A stretch of 33,921 bases of DNA. It comes from an uncultured Ruminococcus sp. Its GTDB lineage: Bacteria; Bacillota; Clostridia; Oscillospirales; CAG-382. A program made the translations under genes and the position numbers. Where the stretch lies: positions 1 through 33,921 of the forward strand of contig CACYCI010000057.1 in NCBI GenBank assembly GCA_902772845.1, in the 5' to 3' direction. Position 1 is the stretch's first letter; the number at the start of each line of letters is the position of its first letter. A model generated the notes under the pieces. It was not told the origin of the DNA. It searched no databases and saw only the letters and a program-made list of their open reading frames with translations. Below, in pieces: positions 23,708 through 33,324 of the stretch.

Positions 23708-23736
23708 ATTATATACCTTTTATACGGTTTTGTCAA
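23708..23736 (-). promoter_or_regulatory. Promoter of the trkA-trkH operon
   Basis: On the minus strand TTGACA (23731-23736) and TATAAT (23708-23713) have perfect consensus boxes with a 17-base spacer. Confidence 0.9.
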
Positions 23737-23756
23737 GCGCTATAACGTCCTCGCCT

Positions 23757-23798
23757 AAAAAAGCCGACCGTGCCGGCGCAAAATGCGCGGCACGGTCG
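23757..23798 (-). terminator. Terminator of nagB
   Basis: On the minus strand an 11-bp stem (23788-23798 with 23765-23775) has a loop with further CGC/GCG pairing. It is followed closely by six T (23762-23757). Confidence 0.9.
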
Positions 23799-23813
23799 AT
23801 ATAAGCGTTATAT

Positions 23814-24536
23814 TCAGCCTTCGTAAGCGGCTTTGTCGCAGATGACGACAACGTCCGGATGCGTTTTGAGCAGGGTGGAGGGGATGTGAGTGGTAATGCG
23901 GTCGTTGAGCATGTTTTCTATAACGTAATGCTTATTTTTGCCGCTTGCCAGCACAAGGATCTTGCGCGCCTTCATAATGGTGCCCATGCCCATAGTGATC
24001 GCCTTTGTGGGAACGTCCGCCTTGGAAGCGAAGAAGCGGGAATTGGCTTCTATGGTGTTGTCGGTGAGGGAAGTGAGGTGAGTGCCTACATAGAGCGCGT
24101 CTTCGGGTTCGTTGAAACCAATATGACCGTTCTGGCCAACGCCGAGGACCTGTATATCGACATTACCGGCGTCTTCAACAGCTTTGTCGTATGCGGCGCC
24201 TTCAGCAGCAGGATCTTTTGCAAGGCCGTTGGGAACGTGAGTGCGCGATTTGTCGATATCGACGTGGTCGAAAAGGTTGTGGTTCATAAAATAACGGTAG
24301 GACTGATCGTGCTCGGGAGCAAGAGGATAGTATTCGTCGAGATTGTAGGTGGTGACGTCCTTGAAAGTGATCTCGCCGGCTTTGTTCATGCGGCGGAGTT
24401 CTTCGTACATCCCAATGGGGGTGGAGCCGGTGGCGAGACCGAGCACGCACTTGGGCTTGGATTTGAGCAGGTCGGCTATTATCTGCGCGCCCGCTTTGGA
24501 CATTTCTTCGTAATTTTCGCAAACTATGAACTTCAT
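23814..24536 (-). CDS. nagB: Glucosamine-6-phosphate deaminase NagB
   Basis: This 240-residue enzyme converts glucosamine 6-phosphate to fructose 6-phosphate and ammonia, feeding amino sugars into glycolysis. The phosphate loop LGLATGSTPIGMYEEL is at 32-47, NLDEYY with the catalytic Asp67 at 65-70, and LGVGQNGHIGFNEP at 131-144 with His138 and Glu143. The short length without an allosteric C terminus is typical of Firmicute NagB. The frame is open 34 codons upstream, but GGAGG precedes the ATG at 24536 and family proteins start here. No nagA or amino-sugar transporter is next to it. Confidence 0.95.
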   Translation of the reverse strand: MKFIVCENYEEMSKAGAQIIADLLKSKPKCVLGLATGSTPIGMYEELRRMNKAGEITFKDVTTYNLDEYYPLAPEHDQSYRYFMNHNLFDHVDIDKSRTHVPNGLAKDPAAEGAAYDKAVEDAGNVDIQVLGVGQNGHIGFNEPEDALYVGTHLTSLTDNTIEANSRFFASKADVPTKAITMGMGTIMKARKILVLASGKNKHYVIENMLNDRITTHIPSTLLKTHPDVVVICDKAAYEG

Positions 24537-24567
24537 GCGGTATTTCCTCCAAAAACTGTTATTTTGC

Positions 24568-24626
24568 GGCACGCGTGCGTGCCTGTTCACAACGGGTATT
24601 TTAGCACATCCGAACGACAAAGTCAA
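24568..24626 (-). promoter_or_regulatory. nagB promoter and leader inverted repeat
   Basis: On the minus strand TTGACT (24621-24626) and TAAAAT (24598-24603) are 17 bases apart. Just after the RNA start, GGCACG-CACG-CGTGCC (24568-24583) forms a stem that could be a regulator site or a leader hairpin. Confidence 0.75.
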
Positions 24627-24740
24627 CAAATTGAGCAATTTATTTTCGGCTTATTCTTCATACCGGCGCCGCCCGGCGCGCGGATTATTGTGGTTATTGC
24701 CGAAAACGAAATATTATAAATAAAATTATGCAAAAAATAC

Positions 24741-24768
24741 TTGCAAAATCTAAAAGAAGTGGTATAAT
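24741..24768 (+). promoter_or_regulatory. asnS promoter
   Basis: TTGCAA (24741-24746) and TATAAT (24763-24768) are 16 bases apart. The expected leader of about 30 bases is too short to hold a T-box. Confidence 0.7.
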
Positions 24769-24806
24769 CATAGTATATTTTTGGAATTTCCGAAAGGATA
24801 AATGTC

Positions 24807-26213
24807 ATGTCAGTAAAAAAAGGACTAACATCATTGTCAGAGATCTTCGCTTCTCCCGCTGAATTCGGCGGCAAATGCGTAACTGTCGGCGGCTGGATCC
24901 GCAACAGCCGTTTTTCAAACGCGTTCGGTTTTATCGAACTGAACGACGGCACATATTTCAAACCTGTCCAGGTCGTTGCCGAAGAGGAACGGCTTTGCAA
25001 TTATAAAGAAATCTCAAAGCAGAACATCGGCGCGTCGCTCATGGTCACCGGCACTCTCGTGCTCACTCCTCAGGCGAAGCAGCCGTTCGAGATCAAAGCC
25101 GAATCCGTTGAAGTCACCGGAACGTCCACCCCTGACTATCCTCTCCAGCCCAAGCGCCATTCGCTCGATTTTTTGCGTACCGTAGCTCATCTCCGTCCGC
25201 GCACCAACACGTTCAGCGCGGTGTTCCGCGTACGTTCGGCAGCCGCTCAGGGCATTCACGAATTCTTTGCCAAAAACGGGTTCGTTTACGTCAATACTCC
25301 CATAGTTACCGGCAGCGACGCCGAAGGCGCCGGCGAGATGTTCCGCCTTACCACGCTCGATCTTAACGACGTCCCCCGCACCGAAGAGGGAAAAGTCGAT
25401 TACTCCAAGGATTTCTTCGGCAGATCTACTAACCTTACTGTTTCCGGCCAGCTCGAAGCCGAATGCTTTGCGCTCGCATTCGCGAACGTCTATACGTTCG
25501 GGCCGACTTTCCGCGCAGAAAAATCCAACACGCCCCGCCACGCTGCCGAATTCTGGATGATCGAACCGGAAATGGCGTTTGCCGATCTAGAAGATTACAT
25601 GGATACCGCCGAGGCGATGACCAAATACGCTATCCGTTACGTTATGGAAAAATGCCCCGCCGAGCTTCAGTTCTTCAACAGCTTTGTAGATAAAGGCCTG
25701 CTGGAACGTCTTGAGCTCATTGTCAATTCCGACTTTGCAAGAGTAACCTATACAGAAGCGGTGAGTCTGCTTCAGAAATCGGGCGAAAAGTTCGAATATC
25801 CCGTGTCATGGGGTATCGATCTCCAGACCGAGCACGAACGTTATCTTACCGAAAAGATATTCAAAAAGCCTGTGTTCGTCACCGATTATCCCAAGGATAT
25901 CAAAGCGTTTTATATGCGCCTGAACGATGACGGCAAGACTGTCGCGGCTGCGGATATGCTCGTGCCCGGCGTGGGCGAACTCATAGGCGGTTCTCAAAGA
26001 GAGGAACGGCTCGATCTGCTCGAAAAACGTATAACCGAACTCGGAATGGATCCCAAGGATTACTGGTGGTATCTCGAGCTGCGTAAATACGGCGGCGTCA
26101 AACACGCCGGCTACGGCCTTGGTTTCGAACGCCTTATAATGTATATAACCGGCATGTCCAACATACGCGACGTCGAAGCTTTCCCGCGCACTCTCGGCAA
26201 CGCCGAATTCTGA
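24807..26213 (+). CDS. asnS: Asparaginyl-tRNA synthetase
   Basis: This 468-residue class IIb synthetase charges tRNA-Asn. The N-terminal OB-fold anticodon-binding domain (about 20-110) contains [22 protein letters not shown]. The catalytic domain has motif 2 [21 protein letters not shown]-like residues around 235-255 and motif 3 [15 protein letters not shown] near the C terminus. The NTPRH form, not the D-type loop, and the overall length favour AsnRS over AspRS. AAAGGA precedes the ATG. The aminotransferase gene follows after about 25 bases, as asnS neighbours aspB in Bacillus. Confidence 0.96.
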   Translation: MSVKKGLTSLSEIFASPAEFGGKCVTVGGWIRNSRFSNAFGFIELNDGTYFKPVQVVAEEERLCNYKEISKQNIGASLMVTGTLVLTPQAKQPFEIKAESVEVTGTSTPDYPLQPKRHSLDFLRTVAHLRPRTNTFSAVFRVRSAAAQGIHEFFAKNGFVYVNTPIVTGSDAEGAGEMFRLTTLDLNDVPRTEEGKVDYSKDFFGRSTNLTVSGQLEAECFALAFANVYTFGPTFRAEKSNTPRHAAEFWMIEPEMAFADLEDYMDTAEAMTKYAIRYVMEKCPAELQFFNSFVDKGLLERLELIVNSDFARVTYTEAVSLLQKSGEKFEYPVSWGIDLQTEHERYLTEKIFKKPVFVTDYPKDIKAFYMRLNDDGKTVAAADMLVPGVGELIGGSQREERLDLLEKRITELGMDPKDYWWYLELRKYGGVKHAGYGLGFERLIMYITGMSNIRDVEAFPRTLGNAEF

Positions 26214-26238
26214 TTTTCCCAGTTAGGAGATGATCCCT

Positions 26239-27459
26239 TTGCAAAACGCGCGCCTTTCGGCTGAATACGAAAAATATAAAAGCTCGGGCAAAAAGCTCGA
26301 TATGTCTCGCGGCAAGCCGTCCGCCGAGCAGCTCGACAACATGACCGGTTTGCTCACGGAAATATCGGATATAGACGGCTGCTTTTCGGAAAACGGCATA
26401 GATTGCCGCAATTACGGCTGCCTCGAAGGCATCCCGGAAGCAAAGCGCTTGTTTGCCGGGATCCTCGGAGTCAGGGAAGAAAACGTCGTCGTGTGCGGCA
26501 ACTCGAGTCTGAACATAATGTTCGATCTTATCAATAACGCCTACACGTTCGGGATTCACGGGTGCGAGCCCTGGAGCCGTCAGGGCGGAATAAAATTCCT
26601 TTGTCCTGCGCCGGGGTACGACCGCCATTTTGCCATCACCAAACTTTTCGGCGCGGAAATGATAACGGTCCCTATGCTCGCCGACGGTCCGGATATGGAC
26701 CTTGTCCGCAAGTATGCGGCCGACCCCTGCGTGAAAGGGATATGGTGCGTACCTAAGTATTCAAATCCCACGGGCGTAACTTATTCCGACCGCGTCGTGA
26801 GGGAATTCGCTTCGCTCAAGCCCGCGGCAAAGGATTTTGCAGTCATTTGGGACAACGCATACGCCGTACACGACCTTACCGATACTCCCGATACATTGCT
26901 TTCGGTATTGCCTCTTGCGGAAGAAAACGGCACCGCCGACCATTTCTATCTGTTTACTTCCACGTCAAAGATATCCTGGTCGGGCGCGGGTATTTCGTGT
27001 ATCGCCATGAGCGAAAAAAGCAAAGCCGAATTTCTTGAAATAATGAAAGTCAAGACTATCGGTTTCGATAAGCTCGCCATGCTTCGCCACGCGCGCTTGC
27101 TTTGCCGCAGTCTCGGGGACGTTATGCGTATGCACGCTTCCGTGATCCGGCCCAAGTTCGAGCTTTGCTATAAGTATTTCGAACGCCTTGCTGCCGATAT
27201 CCCCGGTTTCGTCTTTTCTCGGCCTAACGGCGGCTATTTCATAAACGTCAACGTTCCTGCGGGTAAAGCAAAGCAGATAGTTTCACTTGCGGAAGAAGCG
27301 GGGCTCAAGCTTACTCCGGCGGGCGCCACTTTCCCTTACGGAAAAGACCCGGCGGATTCGAATATCCGTATAGCTCCCACTTACCCCACGCTCCCCGAAC
27401 TCGAAGAAGCTCTTGCTTTGTTCGATATATGTGTTCGTTTGGCCTGCTCGGAGCAGTGA
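26239..27459 (+). CDS. Aspartate aminotransferase-like PLP enzyme
   Basis: This protein of about 406 residues belongs to fold-type I aminotransferases, of the subgroup with the N-terminal signature LDMSRGKPSAEQLD. PLP contacts are visible: SNPTG near 175, WDNAYAVHD with the Asp near 205, and the Schiff-base lysine in TSTSKISWSG (about residue 244). A C-terminal arginine lies in SNIRIAPTYPT. It probably exchanges amino groups between aspartate and 2-oxoglutarate. Start choice: AGGAG (26225-26229) touches an ATG at 26230, which is too close, but is 9 bases from the in-frame TTG at 26239, so TTG is preferred. It is cotranscribed with asnS; a strong terminator follows. Confidence 0.88.
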   Translation: MQNARLSAEYEKYKSSGKKLDMSRGKPSAEQLDNMTGLLTEISDIDGCFSENGIDCRNYGCLEGIPEAKRLFAGILGVREENVVVCGNSSLNIMFDLINNAYTFGIHGCEPWSRQGGIKFLCPAPGYDRHFAITKLFGAEMITVPMLADGPDMDLVRKYAADPCVKGIWCVPKYSNPTGVTYSDRVVREFASLKPAAKDFAVIWDNAYAVHDLTDTPDTLLSVLPLAEENGTADHFYLFTSTSKISWSGAGISCIAMSEKSKAEFLEIMKVKTIGFDKLAMLRHARLLCRSLGDVMRMHASVIRPKFELCYKYFERLAADIPGFVFSRPNGGYFINVNVPAGKAKQIVSLAEEAGLKLTPAGATFPYGKDPADSNIRIAPTYPTLPELEEALALFDICVRLACSEQ

Positions 27460-27485
27460 CGTTATAATACACAATTAGTGTTTGG

Positions 27486-27520
27486 CGTATTTGTGCATAT
27501 TGCGCAAATACGTTTTTTTT
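27486..27520 (+). terminator. Terminator of the asnS-aminotransferase operon
   Basis: CGTATTTG (27486-27493) pairs with CAAATACG (27505-27512), with three more inner pairs, and is followed by eight T (27513-27520). Confidence 0.93.
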
Positions 27521-27566
27521 CTTCGCGTTTTTGGTGCAAAGCGGACATAAAAATCGGCACTTGCTA

Positions 27567-27595
27567 TTGAATTTTCGCAATCGGTATGCTATAAT
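27567..27595 (+). promoter_or_regulatory. Promoter of the surface-protein operon
   Basis: TTGAAT (27567-27572) and TATAAT (27590-27595) are 17 bases apart, 29 bases ahead of the lipoprotein ATG. Confidence 0.8.
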
Positions 27596-27624
27596 GAATC
27601 ATAAAGAAATTAAGAGAGGTCAGT

Positions 27625-29187
27625 ATGAAAAAAATAGTATCGTTCTTACTAGCCGCTTTGGTTTTGCTGTTCGCGCTTGCTTCGTGCAGCAGCTCAGACG
27701 GTAACGGTAATTCCGTCCCTGCCGACGCTTCTTCCGGCACTTCCGTTCCGGCGGAGCCCGTCTCCGAAGGCGGCACCGAAGATTCTTCCGACGACGGTAT
27801 CTGGAAAGACGACTTCAAATACGCCACCGACGAATTTTACGGCAAGACAGTACGTATATTCACCGTCAGCACCAACCGCCATATGTACGCCGAGGTCCAG
27901 TTTGCGCCTGTTGACGAAGAAAACGTCCCCGACACCGTGAACAACGCGGTGCGCGAACGCAACGACTATATCTACGACAAATACGGCGTTACTATTCTCA
28001 CCCGCGCCGAGGATTATCCCAGCGATCTGCTCCTTTCCGAAATAAGCGGGAACGAAGCCGATTATGATCTCGTGTGCGAATCGGTCGACCGTATGCTCGG
28101 CCACATTTCAGACAAACTCTTCCTGCCTGTCGACGATTATTTCGATTTTTCCGACCCCTGGTGGGACGCAAGATGTATGGATAACCTCTCGATAGACGGA
28201 GTCAAGCATTATTTCGTTTCCGGCGATTGTATGCTCACCGATACAGACCATATCTATCTCACGCTGTACAACAAGAATATGTACAACGACAACGCCGATC
28301 TTTCCGGCACTTACGGCGATCTGTACCAGCTCGTCCGCGACAACAAATTCACGCTCGACAACTATATCGCAATGTGCAAAATGGCTTCCGTTCCCGACGA
28401 AAACGGCGAATACGGCATAAACGCAACCTTCGGCAACCTTTCGCACGCTTACGGAGCCAATATCATGGTCAACGGCTGCGGCGTCTCTATGGTCGAAAAG
28501 AGCGCCGACGGGCTGCGTTGCACCGTGGTCGACGATTATCCACAGACCGTTTTTGACAAAGTTTACCAGCTTATGTCCGACAAATCGATCACTCAGCGTG
28601 CCGAACTCATTATAGGCAAAGCCCCGGAAGGGTACAATTCAAGGTACGGCTTCGCCGAACTTGAATATATGTTCCGCAGCGGCAAAGGGCTTTTCTATAA
28701 CACAACAGTCAATTCAATTTCCATACTAAAAAATAAAGACCTCGGTTTCACCGTGGGCATACTTCCCATCTGCCACCTCAACGAAACAGACACCGAGTAT
28801 TACTGCGCCGTCAACCGCTATCAGTCCAGCGTAATAGGCATCCCCGTTTCCAATTCCGAAAATATCGAAGCGGCCGCTTTTGTCCTCAACGCGCTCGGCT
28901 ATTATAACGTCAATCATCCTTCCAGCGTAAAGAACGCCTATTACGAACTCACGCTCAAACTCCAGGCGTCCGATTCCGAAGACGATTTCGATATGCTCGA
29001 CCTGATCTTCCGTTCGCGCTTTTACGATCTTGGCTCCATCCTGCCTATCGACCGCCTTGCCGGGATGTACGGCGTGGTGATCAACAACGCTTCTAACACT
29101 CTCACCTCGTATTACGGCTCTTACGAGGGTGAGATCACCGAAAAGATCAATACCTTCTACGACGATTACGTCAACAGCATTTCTTGA
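27625..29187 (+). CDS. Solute-binding-like lipoprotein
   Basis: This 520-residue protein has a clear lipoprotein signal (MKKIVSFLLAALVLLFALAS then Cys21), a Ser/Asp/Glu linker (22-65), and a large two-lobed domain like ABC sugar-binding proteins. It shares motifs with the lipoprotein at 6109 (DPWWDARCM; YNKNMY; DMLDLIFRSRFYDLGSI), so the two are paralogues. No permease lies in this operon. It is the first of four genes; the next gene starts at its stop codon. A role in catching sugars or glycans at the surface, together with the DUF4855 and CBM9-like proteins, is inferred. Confidence 0.82.
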   Translation: MKKIVSFLLAALVLLFALASCSSSDGNGNSVPADASSGTSVPAEPVSEGGTEDSSDDGIWKDDFKYATDEFYGKTVRIFTVSTNRHMYAEVQFAPVDEENVPDTVNNAVRERNDYIYDKYGVTILTRAEDYPSDLLLSEISGNEADYDLVCESVDRMLGHISDKLFLPVDDYFDFSDPWWDARCMDNLSIDGVKHYFVSGDCMLTDTDHIYLTLYNKNMYNDNADLSGTYGDLYQLVRDNKFTLDNYIAMCKMASVPDENGEYGINATFGNLSHAYGANIMVNGCGVSMVEKSADGLRCTVVDDYPQTVFDKVYQLMSDKSITQRAELIIGKAPEGYNSRYGFAELEYMFRSGKGLFYNTTVNSISILKNKDLGFTVGILPICHLNETDTEYYCAVNRYQSSVIGIPVSNSENIEAAAFVLNALGYYNVNHPSSVKNAYYELTLKLQASDSEDDFDMLDLIFRSRFYDLGSILPIDRLAGMYGVVINNASNTLTSYYGSYEGEITEKINTFYDDYVNSIS

Positions 29188-29189
29188 AA

Positions 29190-31535
29190 ATGAAGACTAA
29201 AATTCTCGTCATACTGCTGCTTTTATTAGTTATGTTACAAGTATTTCCTCTTTCCGCCGTAAACGCCGAAGGCGATGAAAACCTCGTCGCGGGCATGCAG
29301 TATACCGTCACTTACGATTCGCCAATAGATAAAGCGTATCCCGGGCTGGTGTATAACGACCCCGGTTATGCGCTCACCGACGGCAAAAAGGCGGGCAACG
29401 ATTATTCCGACCGCGCATATCGGAGCTTTTACCGCGGAACGTATGCTACGGTGGAGTTCGCGTTCGATTCCTTTGTTTACGTCAATTCATTCACAGCAGG
29501 TTTTTACGGCAACGCCTACGGCATACTGATCCCGCGCGAATTTTACCTTTCGGTTTCCGAAGACGGCGAAAACTGGTATTCCTGCATCGCTGTGCGCGAC
29601 GATTCGCTTCCTGCAAAAAGCAATAAGGGCATTTTCCGTGTCAGTGAAAAAGCCGACTCCTATTACAAGGCCCGCTACGTCCGCTTTACGTTCGCCTGCG
29701 ACGTATTCTGCTATGCGGATGAGATCGAGATATTCGGTTCCCGCACCGGAGACGGAATAACACCTACCGAACACGGCTTTGACGAAAAGGTCTATCCCAA
29801 CGCCTTTACTTCGCCGGAAAAGCCGATATTGCAGGGCACGCGCCACGTAGTGCTTATTTATAATAATTCCGACGATAACAACACCGAAGAATCGCTGCTT
29901 CCTTACGCTGCGTATCTCGATAACAGCGGAAAGATCGTTTCCGCCGATATGTTCGATTCATTCCTCTTCCTCCCGCTGCGTTACAGCGCCAGGGAAGGCC
30001 AGACCGATAAAGAGGGCTGGGAGGAATACCTCGACGCCACGCTTGGCTTCGGAGACGTCCCGCATAACCTCGCCGCGCTTGAAAAGGCCGCCGAGACCGT
30101 CGGCGAAGCTTTGGGTACCGAACCTCCTACATATAACGTTTTCCTCAGCATCCCTGAAATGCGCGCCTCCGGCAGCGTGTTCGGCAACTTCACAGGCAAA
30201 GGCAACGTTCGCCGCAACAGTAAGGAAAACCGCCTTTTCATTGTCCGGTGGTACGTCGATCTTGTGCTCGAAAAGTTCAACGCCTGCAATTTCAAGCATC
30301 TCAATTTTGTGGGATTCTACTGGTTCAATGAAACGGTCAATTTTGCCGATACGAATTACGAATTCGAATTCGTAAAAGAGTATAACGAATACGTCCATTC
30401 CAAAGGCGTCGCCAGTGTCTGGATCCCTTATTACTGCTCGCCGGGCTTCAACCTTTGGGAAGAACTCGGCTTTGATTGCGCAGCGCTCCAGTCCGGCTGG
30501 GCTTTCCCGCGCGCGGCAGATTCCGAAACCGGCGCTCAGATCGCAGGCATGACCGACGACACTATGGCTGTCGCCAAAAAATACGGAATGGGCCTGGAGC
30601 TCGAAGTGGCTTCGGCCGCTCCGGAACGTTTTACCGATTATATTGTTTCTGCCGCAAAAGCGGGTTGTATGACGAACGGTGTTTCCATGTATTACCAGGA
30701 AGCTCTTCCCGGCGTGTTCTACAAGTTTTATAAAAACGACCGCACAAAATATGACCTGCTCCACAGCTATATAACAGCCGCATACGAACGTTACGCGCCC
30801 ACTGCGGAAATACCCGAAAAGGTGCTTATAAAGACCGGCTCCAGGGACAACGCCGGAAACCTTAAGTTTTCCGACCCGGATTCATCAAGATCCAATATAC
30901 GGATCGCTTCGCGCACCGAGCCGATGCACGGCACGCTTTCGCTTGACCGCGACGGGTTCTTCGTATACACGCCCGAACCCGGCTATTCCGGCGAGGATTT
31001 GTTTGCTTTTTCTCTCAGCGATTCTTTTAACGAAAGCGAAATATTCACCGTGAATATACTCGTTTCACCGGAAGTGATCCGGTTCGACGGTATGAATTCG
31101 CGTCTTAAAGAAAACAAAGCCGTGCTTTACGATAAAGCAGGGACCGCCACCGGCGCCGATCCGTCGCTCCCCGGGCTCACCGAGCTCGTCATCGACAGCG
31201 CGGGCGTTATAGTTTCGGTATCTTCCAAAGGCGGTATCACTGTTCCGGAAAACTGCCGCGTGCTTTCTTTCTGCGGCGATAAAGCGGCGGAGTTTACAAA
31301 AATTGCATCTGTCGGTAACAAGATTTATCTTGACACCGTAACAAAATCATTGTATCTTATAGAAGACGCATACGAACCCGAAGAAAGCGTTGCGGAAAGC
31401 TCTGCTCCGGAAACGGCTTCGGAAGGGAATAAAACAGTATTATATATCGCCGTTGCCGCGGCGGCGGCAGCCGTAATTGCTGCGGCGGCGTTTATAATAA
31501 AATCAAAATTCTTCAAAGGAGAAGAGAAAAAATGA
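29190..31535 (+). CDS. Membrane-anchored surface protein: discoidin-like, DUF4855 and Ig-like domains
   Basis: This protein of about 781 residues has a signal peptide (1-26), a discoidin/F5-8-type C-like domain (about 35-185), and a DUF4855 domain (about 210-545). The DUF4855 signatures seen include FKHLNFVGFYWFNE, VASVWIPYYCSPGFNLWEEL and CAALQSGWAFPRA. A Big_9-like Ig module (about 565-640, GTLSLDRDGFFVYTPEPGYSGED) follows. A C-terminal membrane helix (about 745-770) with a basic tail anchors it. DUF4855 looks like a glycosidase-type TIM barrel, but its activity is not established. The ATG at 29190 is preferred; a TTG at 29184 overlaps the previous stop. No clear ribosome site is seen, so translation is probably coupled. 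Next gene overlap is ATGA. Confidence 0.85.
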   Translation: MKTKILVILLLLLVMLQVFPLSAVNAEGDENLVAGMQYTVTYDSPIDKAYPGLVYNDPGYALTDGKKAGNDYSDRAYRSFYRGTYATVEFAFDSFVYVNSFTAGFYGNAYGILIPREFYLSVSEDGENWYSCIAVRDDSLPAKSNKGIFRVSEKADSYYKARYVRFTFACDVFCYADEIEIFGSRTGDGITPTEHGFDEKVYPNAFTSPEKPILQGTRHVVLIYNNSDDNNTEESLLPYAAYLDNSGKIVSADMFDSFLFLPLRYSAREGQTDKEGWEEYLDATLGFGDVPHNLAALEKAAETVGEALGTEPPTYNVFLSIPEMRASGSVFGNFTGKGNVRRNSKENRLFIVRWYVDLVLEKFNACNFKHLNFVGFYWFNETVNFADTNYEFEFVKEYNEYVHSKGVASVWIPYYCSPGFNLWEELGFDCAALQSGWAFPRAADSETGAQIAGMTDDTMAVAKKYGMGLELEVASAAPERFTDYIVSAAKAGCMTNGVSMYYQEALPGVFYKFYKNDRTKYDLLHSYITAAYERYAPTAEIPEKVLIKTGSRDNAGNLKFSDPDSSRSNIRIASRTEPMHGTLSLDRDGFFVYTPEPGYSGEDLFAFSLSDSFNESEIFTVNILVSPEVIRFDGMNSRLKENKAVLYDKAGTATGADPSLPGLTELVIDSAGVIVSVSSKGGITVPENCRVLSFCGDKAAEFTKIASVGNKIYLDTVTKSLYLIEDAYEPEESVAESSAPETASEGNKTVLYIAVAAAAAAVIAAAAFIIKSKFFKGEEKK

Positions 31536-33298
31536 AAAAAATCATTGCGCTTTTGCTTGCTGCGCTGCTCGTTTTCGCACTTGCTGCGTGCGGCGGCAAC
31601 AACAGCAACGAGTCTGCGCCCGAATCCAAGGCGGAAGACTCAAAAGAACCGGCTTCCGTTCCCGAAACGGAATCCTCTGAGCCCGAACCCGCTTCTGTGG
31701 AAGAAAGCTCTGAACCCGAACCCGTTTCCGAAGAAGAAAGCTCCGAACCCGAACCTGTCAGGGAGTATTTCGATTTCACCAAGACCGCTTCTTCTGTTTC
31801 CGTTGACGGCACCGTCACCGGTGAATCCGTAGTCATTTTCACTACCGATTCTTTCGCAAAGAGCGGCAACGCAAAATGGTCCATCAACGTACTGCTCCAG
31901 AAGAAGGCCGAATGCCTCTATGAAGTTGTCAGCGTTGCGGCAGGCGACGGCTCCGAATACGCCGGCACCTTCGAAGAAGGCCAGATCCTCCTCGCTGTAC
32001 ATTCTTCCTCCAGCGATATGGGCGAGATCGAAACTTACCAGAACGTTCCCGGTAAGATCGCTGCTTCCGCTCTTCAGCCCGGCGATCTCCTCGCTATCGT
32101 AGGCATCGAAGAAAAAGACATCCAGCTCCTCAAAGAGTACGAAGAAGGCGTCGATAAGCTCGAATACGTAAGAGAACTTGCCGCCAACATCAACAAATTC
32201 GTCTCTTTCGCTACCAGCGCCATCGGCACCGGCACAAACGCTAACCAGAACACCTCCATCATCCTTACCGGCGTAAACGAAGATCCCACATACGGTTCTG
32301 TCGTTCTTTACACCAAAGAGGGCTGGGGCGACACTCTCGGCGCAAGAGCCAATATCGATTGGTCCGAATACTACGTCTGCCAGGTCGAATACGATCACAG
32401 CAAATTCTATTTCGAAAAGAAACTCATCATCGAACCCGACGGTGAAGGCAAAGAAGACGTTGCTCTTCCCGAATACGGCTTCGTACTCGTCGTTTCCAAG
32501 TACAACGAAGTTGCTGCAAACCACTTTGCAAACATCCAGGATGAATCAAGATTCTACGCTCACGGCCTCCGCGTTGTCCCCGATGACGACGCTACTTATC
32601 TCGTAGACGGCTGCGGCGAAGACAAACCCGTGATCGACGGCGTTATGGATATCGGCGAATGGGATTCCTATATCGTTGACGAAGCTAACGAAAACAATAT
32701 CATGTGGGACTACTCTCAGTTCGAAGTCAACGACTACGGCGTTACCGGCACCATCTACATGACCTACGATAACGACAACCTCTATTTCTGCGTACGCGTT
32801 GAATCCGATAAACCCCACTACTGCGACGTTTCTCAGACCAATGCAAGCAGCATGTGGAACCGTTGCTGCATCCAGGTCAACGTAATGAACCAGTCTCCGC
32901 TTACCGAATACGTGAGCGAACATTACGATTACGTCAGAGATAACAAAGCCGAATCCGATAACGTTATCCGTCAGTACGGTTTCTCCGTAAACAACGACGG
33001 CGAAACTGTCTACTGCGTGTGGATGGGCGTTGATAAAACCTTCACCGGCGAAGCCAAAGTCATCTCCACCAGCGACGGCGCTGAAAACATCACCGTTTAC
33101 GAAGTTTCCATCCCCTGGACCGAAGTAAACGTTGACACCATCGAAGACGACAAAGAGATCTCCGTTTCGTTTTCCATCAACTATTCTCCCGAAGAAGATT
33201 TCAAGAAAAACATTTGGAGAAACGTCAGATATCTCGACGGCGGCGGTATCATAGGCAGAAACGACTGGGTCAAGATGCCTACCGTGGTTCTTCAGTGA
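31532..33298 (+). CDS. Lipoprotein with acidic repeat linker and C-terminal CBM9-like domain
   Basis: This 588-residue protein has a perfect lipobox (FALAAC, Cys20), followed by a Ser/Glu/Pro linker with three 11-residue repeats. Two similar-looking beta domains follow (about 85-215 and 230-360; each has a VVxxTxEG/TD strand and a late ILLAVHSS / VLVVSKYN strand). The C-terminal domain (about 365-588) starts KPVIDGVMDIGEWD and has YMTYDNDNLYFCVRVESD and YEVSIPWTEV, as in CBM9/DOMON-type carbohydrate-binding modules. Codons are strongly biased (GAA, AAC, CTC, GTT), suggesting high expression. AAAGGAG precedes the ATG. A polysaccharide-binding surface role is inferred. Confidence 0.82.
   Translation: MKKIIALLLAALLVFALAACGGNNSNESAPESKAEDSKEPASVPETESSEPEPASVEESSEPEPVSEEESSEPEPVREYFDFTKTASSVSVDGTVTGESVVIFTTDSFAKSGNAKWSINVLLQKKAECLYEVVSVAAGDGSEYAGTFEEGQILLAVHSSSSDMGEIETYQNVPGKIAASALQPGDLLAIVGIEEKDIQLLKEYEEGVDKLEYVRELAANINKFVSFATSAIGTGTNANQNTSIILTGVNEDPTYGSVVLYTKEGWGDTLGARANIDWSEYYVCQVEYDHSKFYFEKKLIIEPDGEGKEDVALPEYGFVLVVSKYNEVAANHFANIQDESRFYAHGLRVVPDDDATYLVDGCGEDKPVIDGVMDIGEWDSYIVDEANENNIMWDYSQFEVNDYGVTGTIYMTYDNDNLYFCVRVESDKPHYCDVSQTNASSMWNRCCIQVNVMNQSPLTEYVSEHYDYVRDNKAESDNVIRQYGFSVNNDGETVYCVWMGVDKTFTGEAKVISTSDGAENITVYEVSIPWTEVNVDTIEDDKEISVSFSINYSPEEDFKKNIWRNVRYLDGGGIIGRNDWVKMPTVVLQ
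31670..31768 (+). repeat. Three 33-bp in-frame tandem repeats coding for ESSEPEP units
   Basis: Units at 31670-31702, 31703-31735 and 31736-31768 encode ESSEPEPASVE, ESSEPEPVSEE and ESSEPEPVREY. They form the acidic spacer of the CBM9-like lipoprotein; such repeats can vary in number between strains. Confidence 0.85.
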
Positions 33299-33324
33299 TC
33301 AAGAATAACGCAAGGACGTAAAAA

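Noticed and set aside
24643-24706. TTTTCGGC / GCCGAAAA inverted repeat between nagB and asnS
   Set aside because: The arms are 48 bases apart and outside both promoters; too weak to call a regulatory site.
25484-25502. CGAAC...GTTCG palindrome as a second LexA box
   Set aside because: The half-sites are 8 bases apart instead of 4, and the site is inside the asnS coding sequence.
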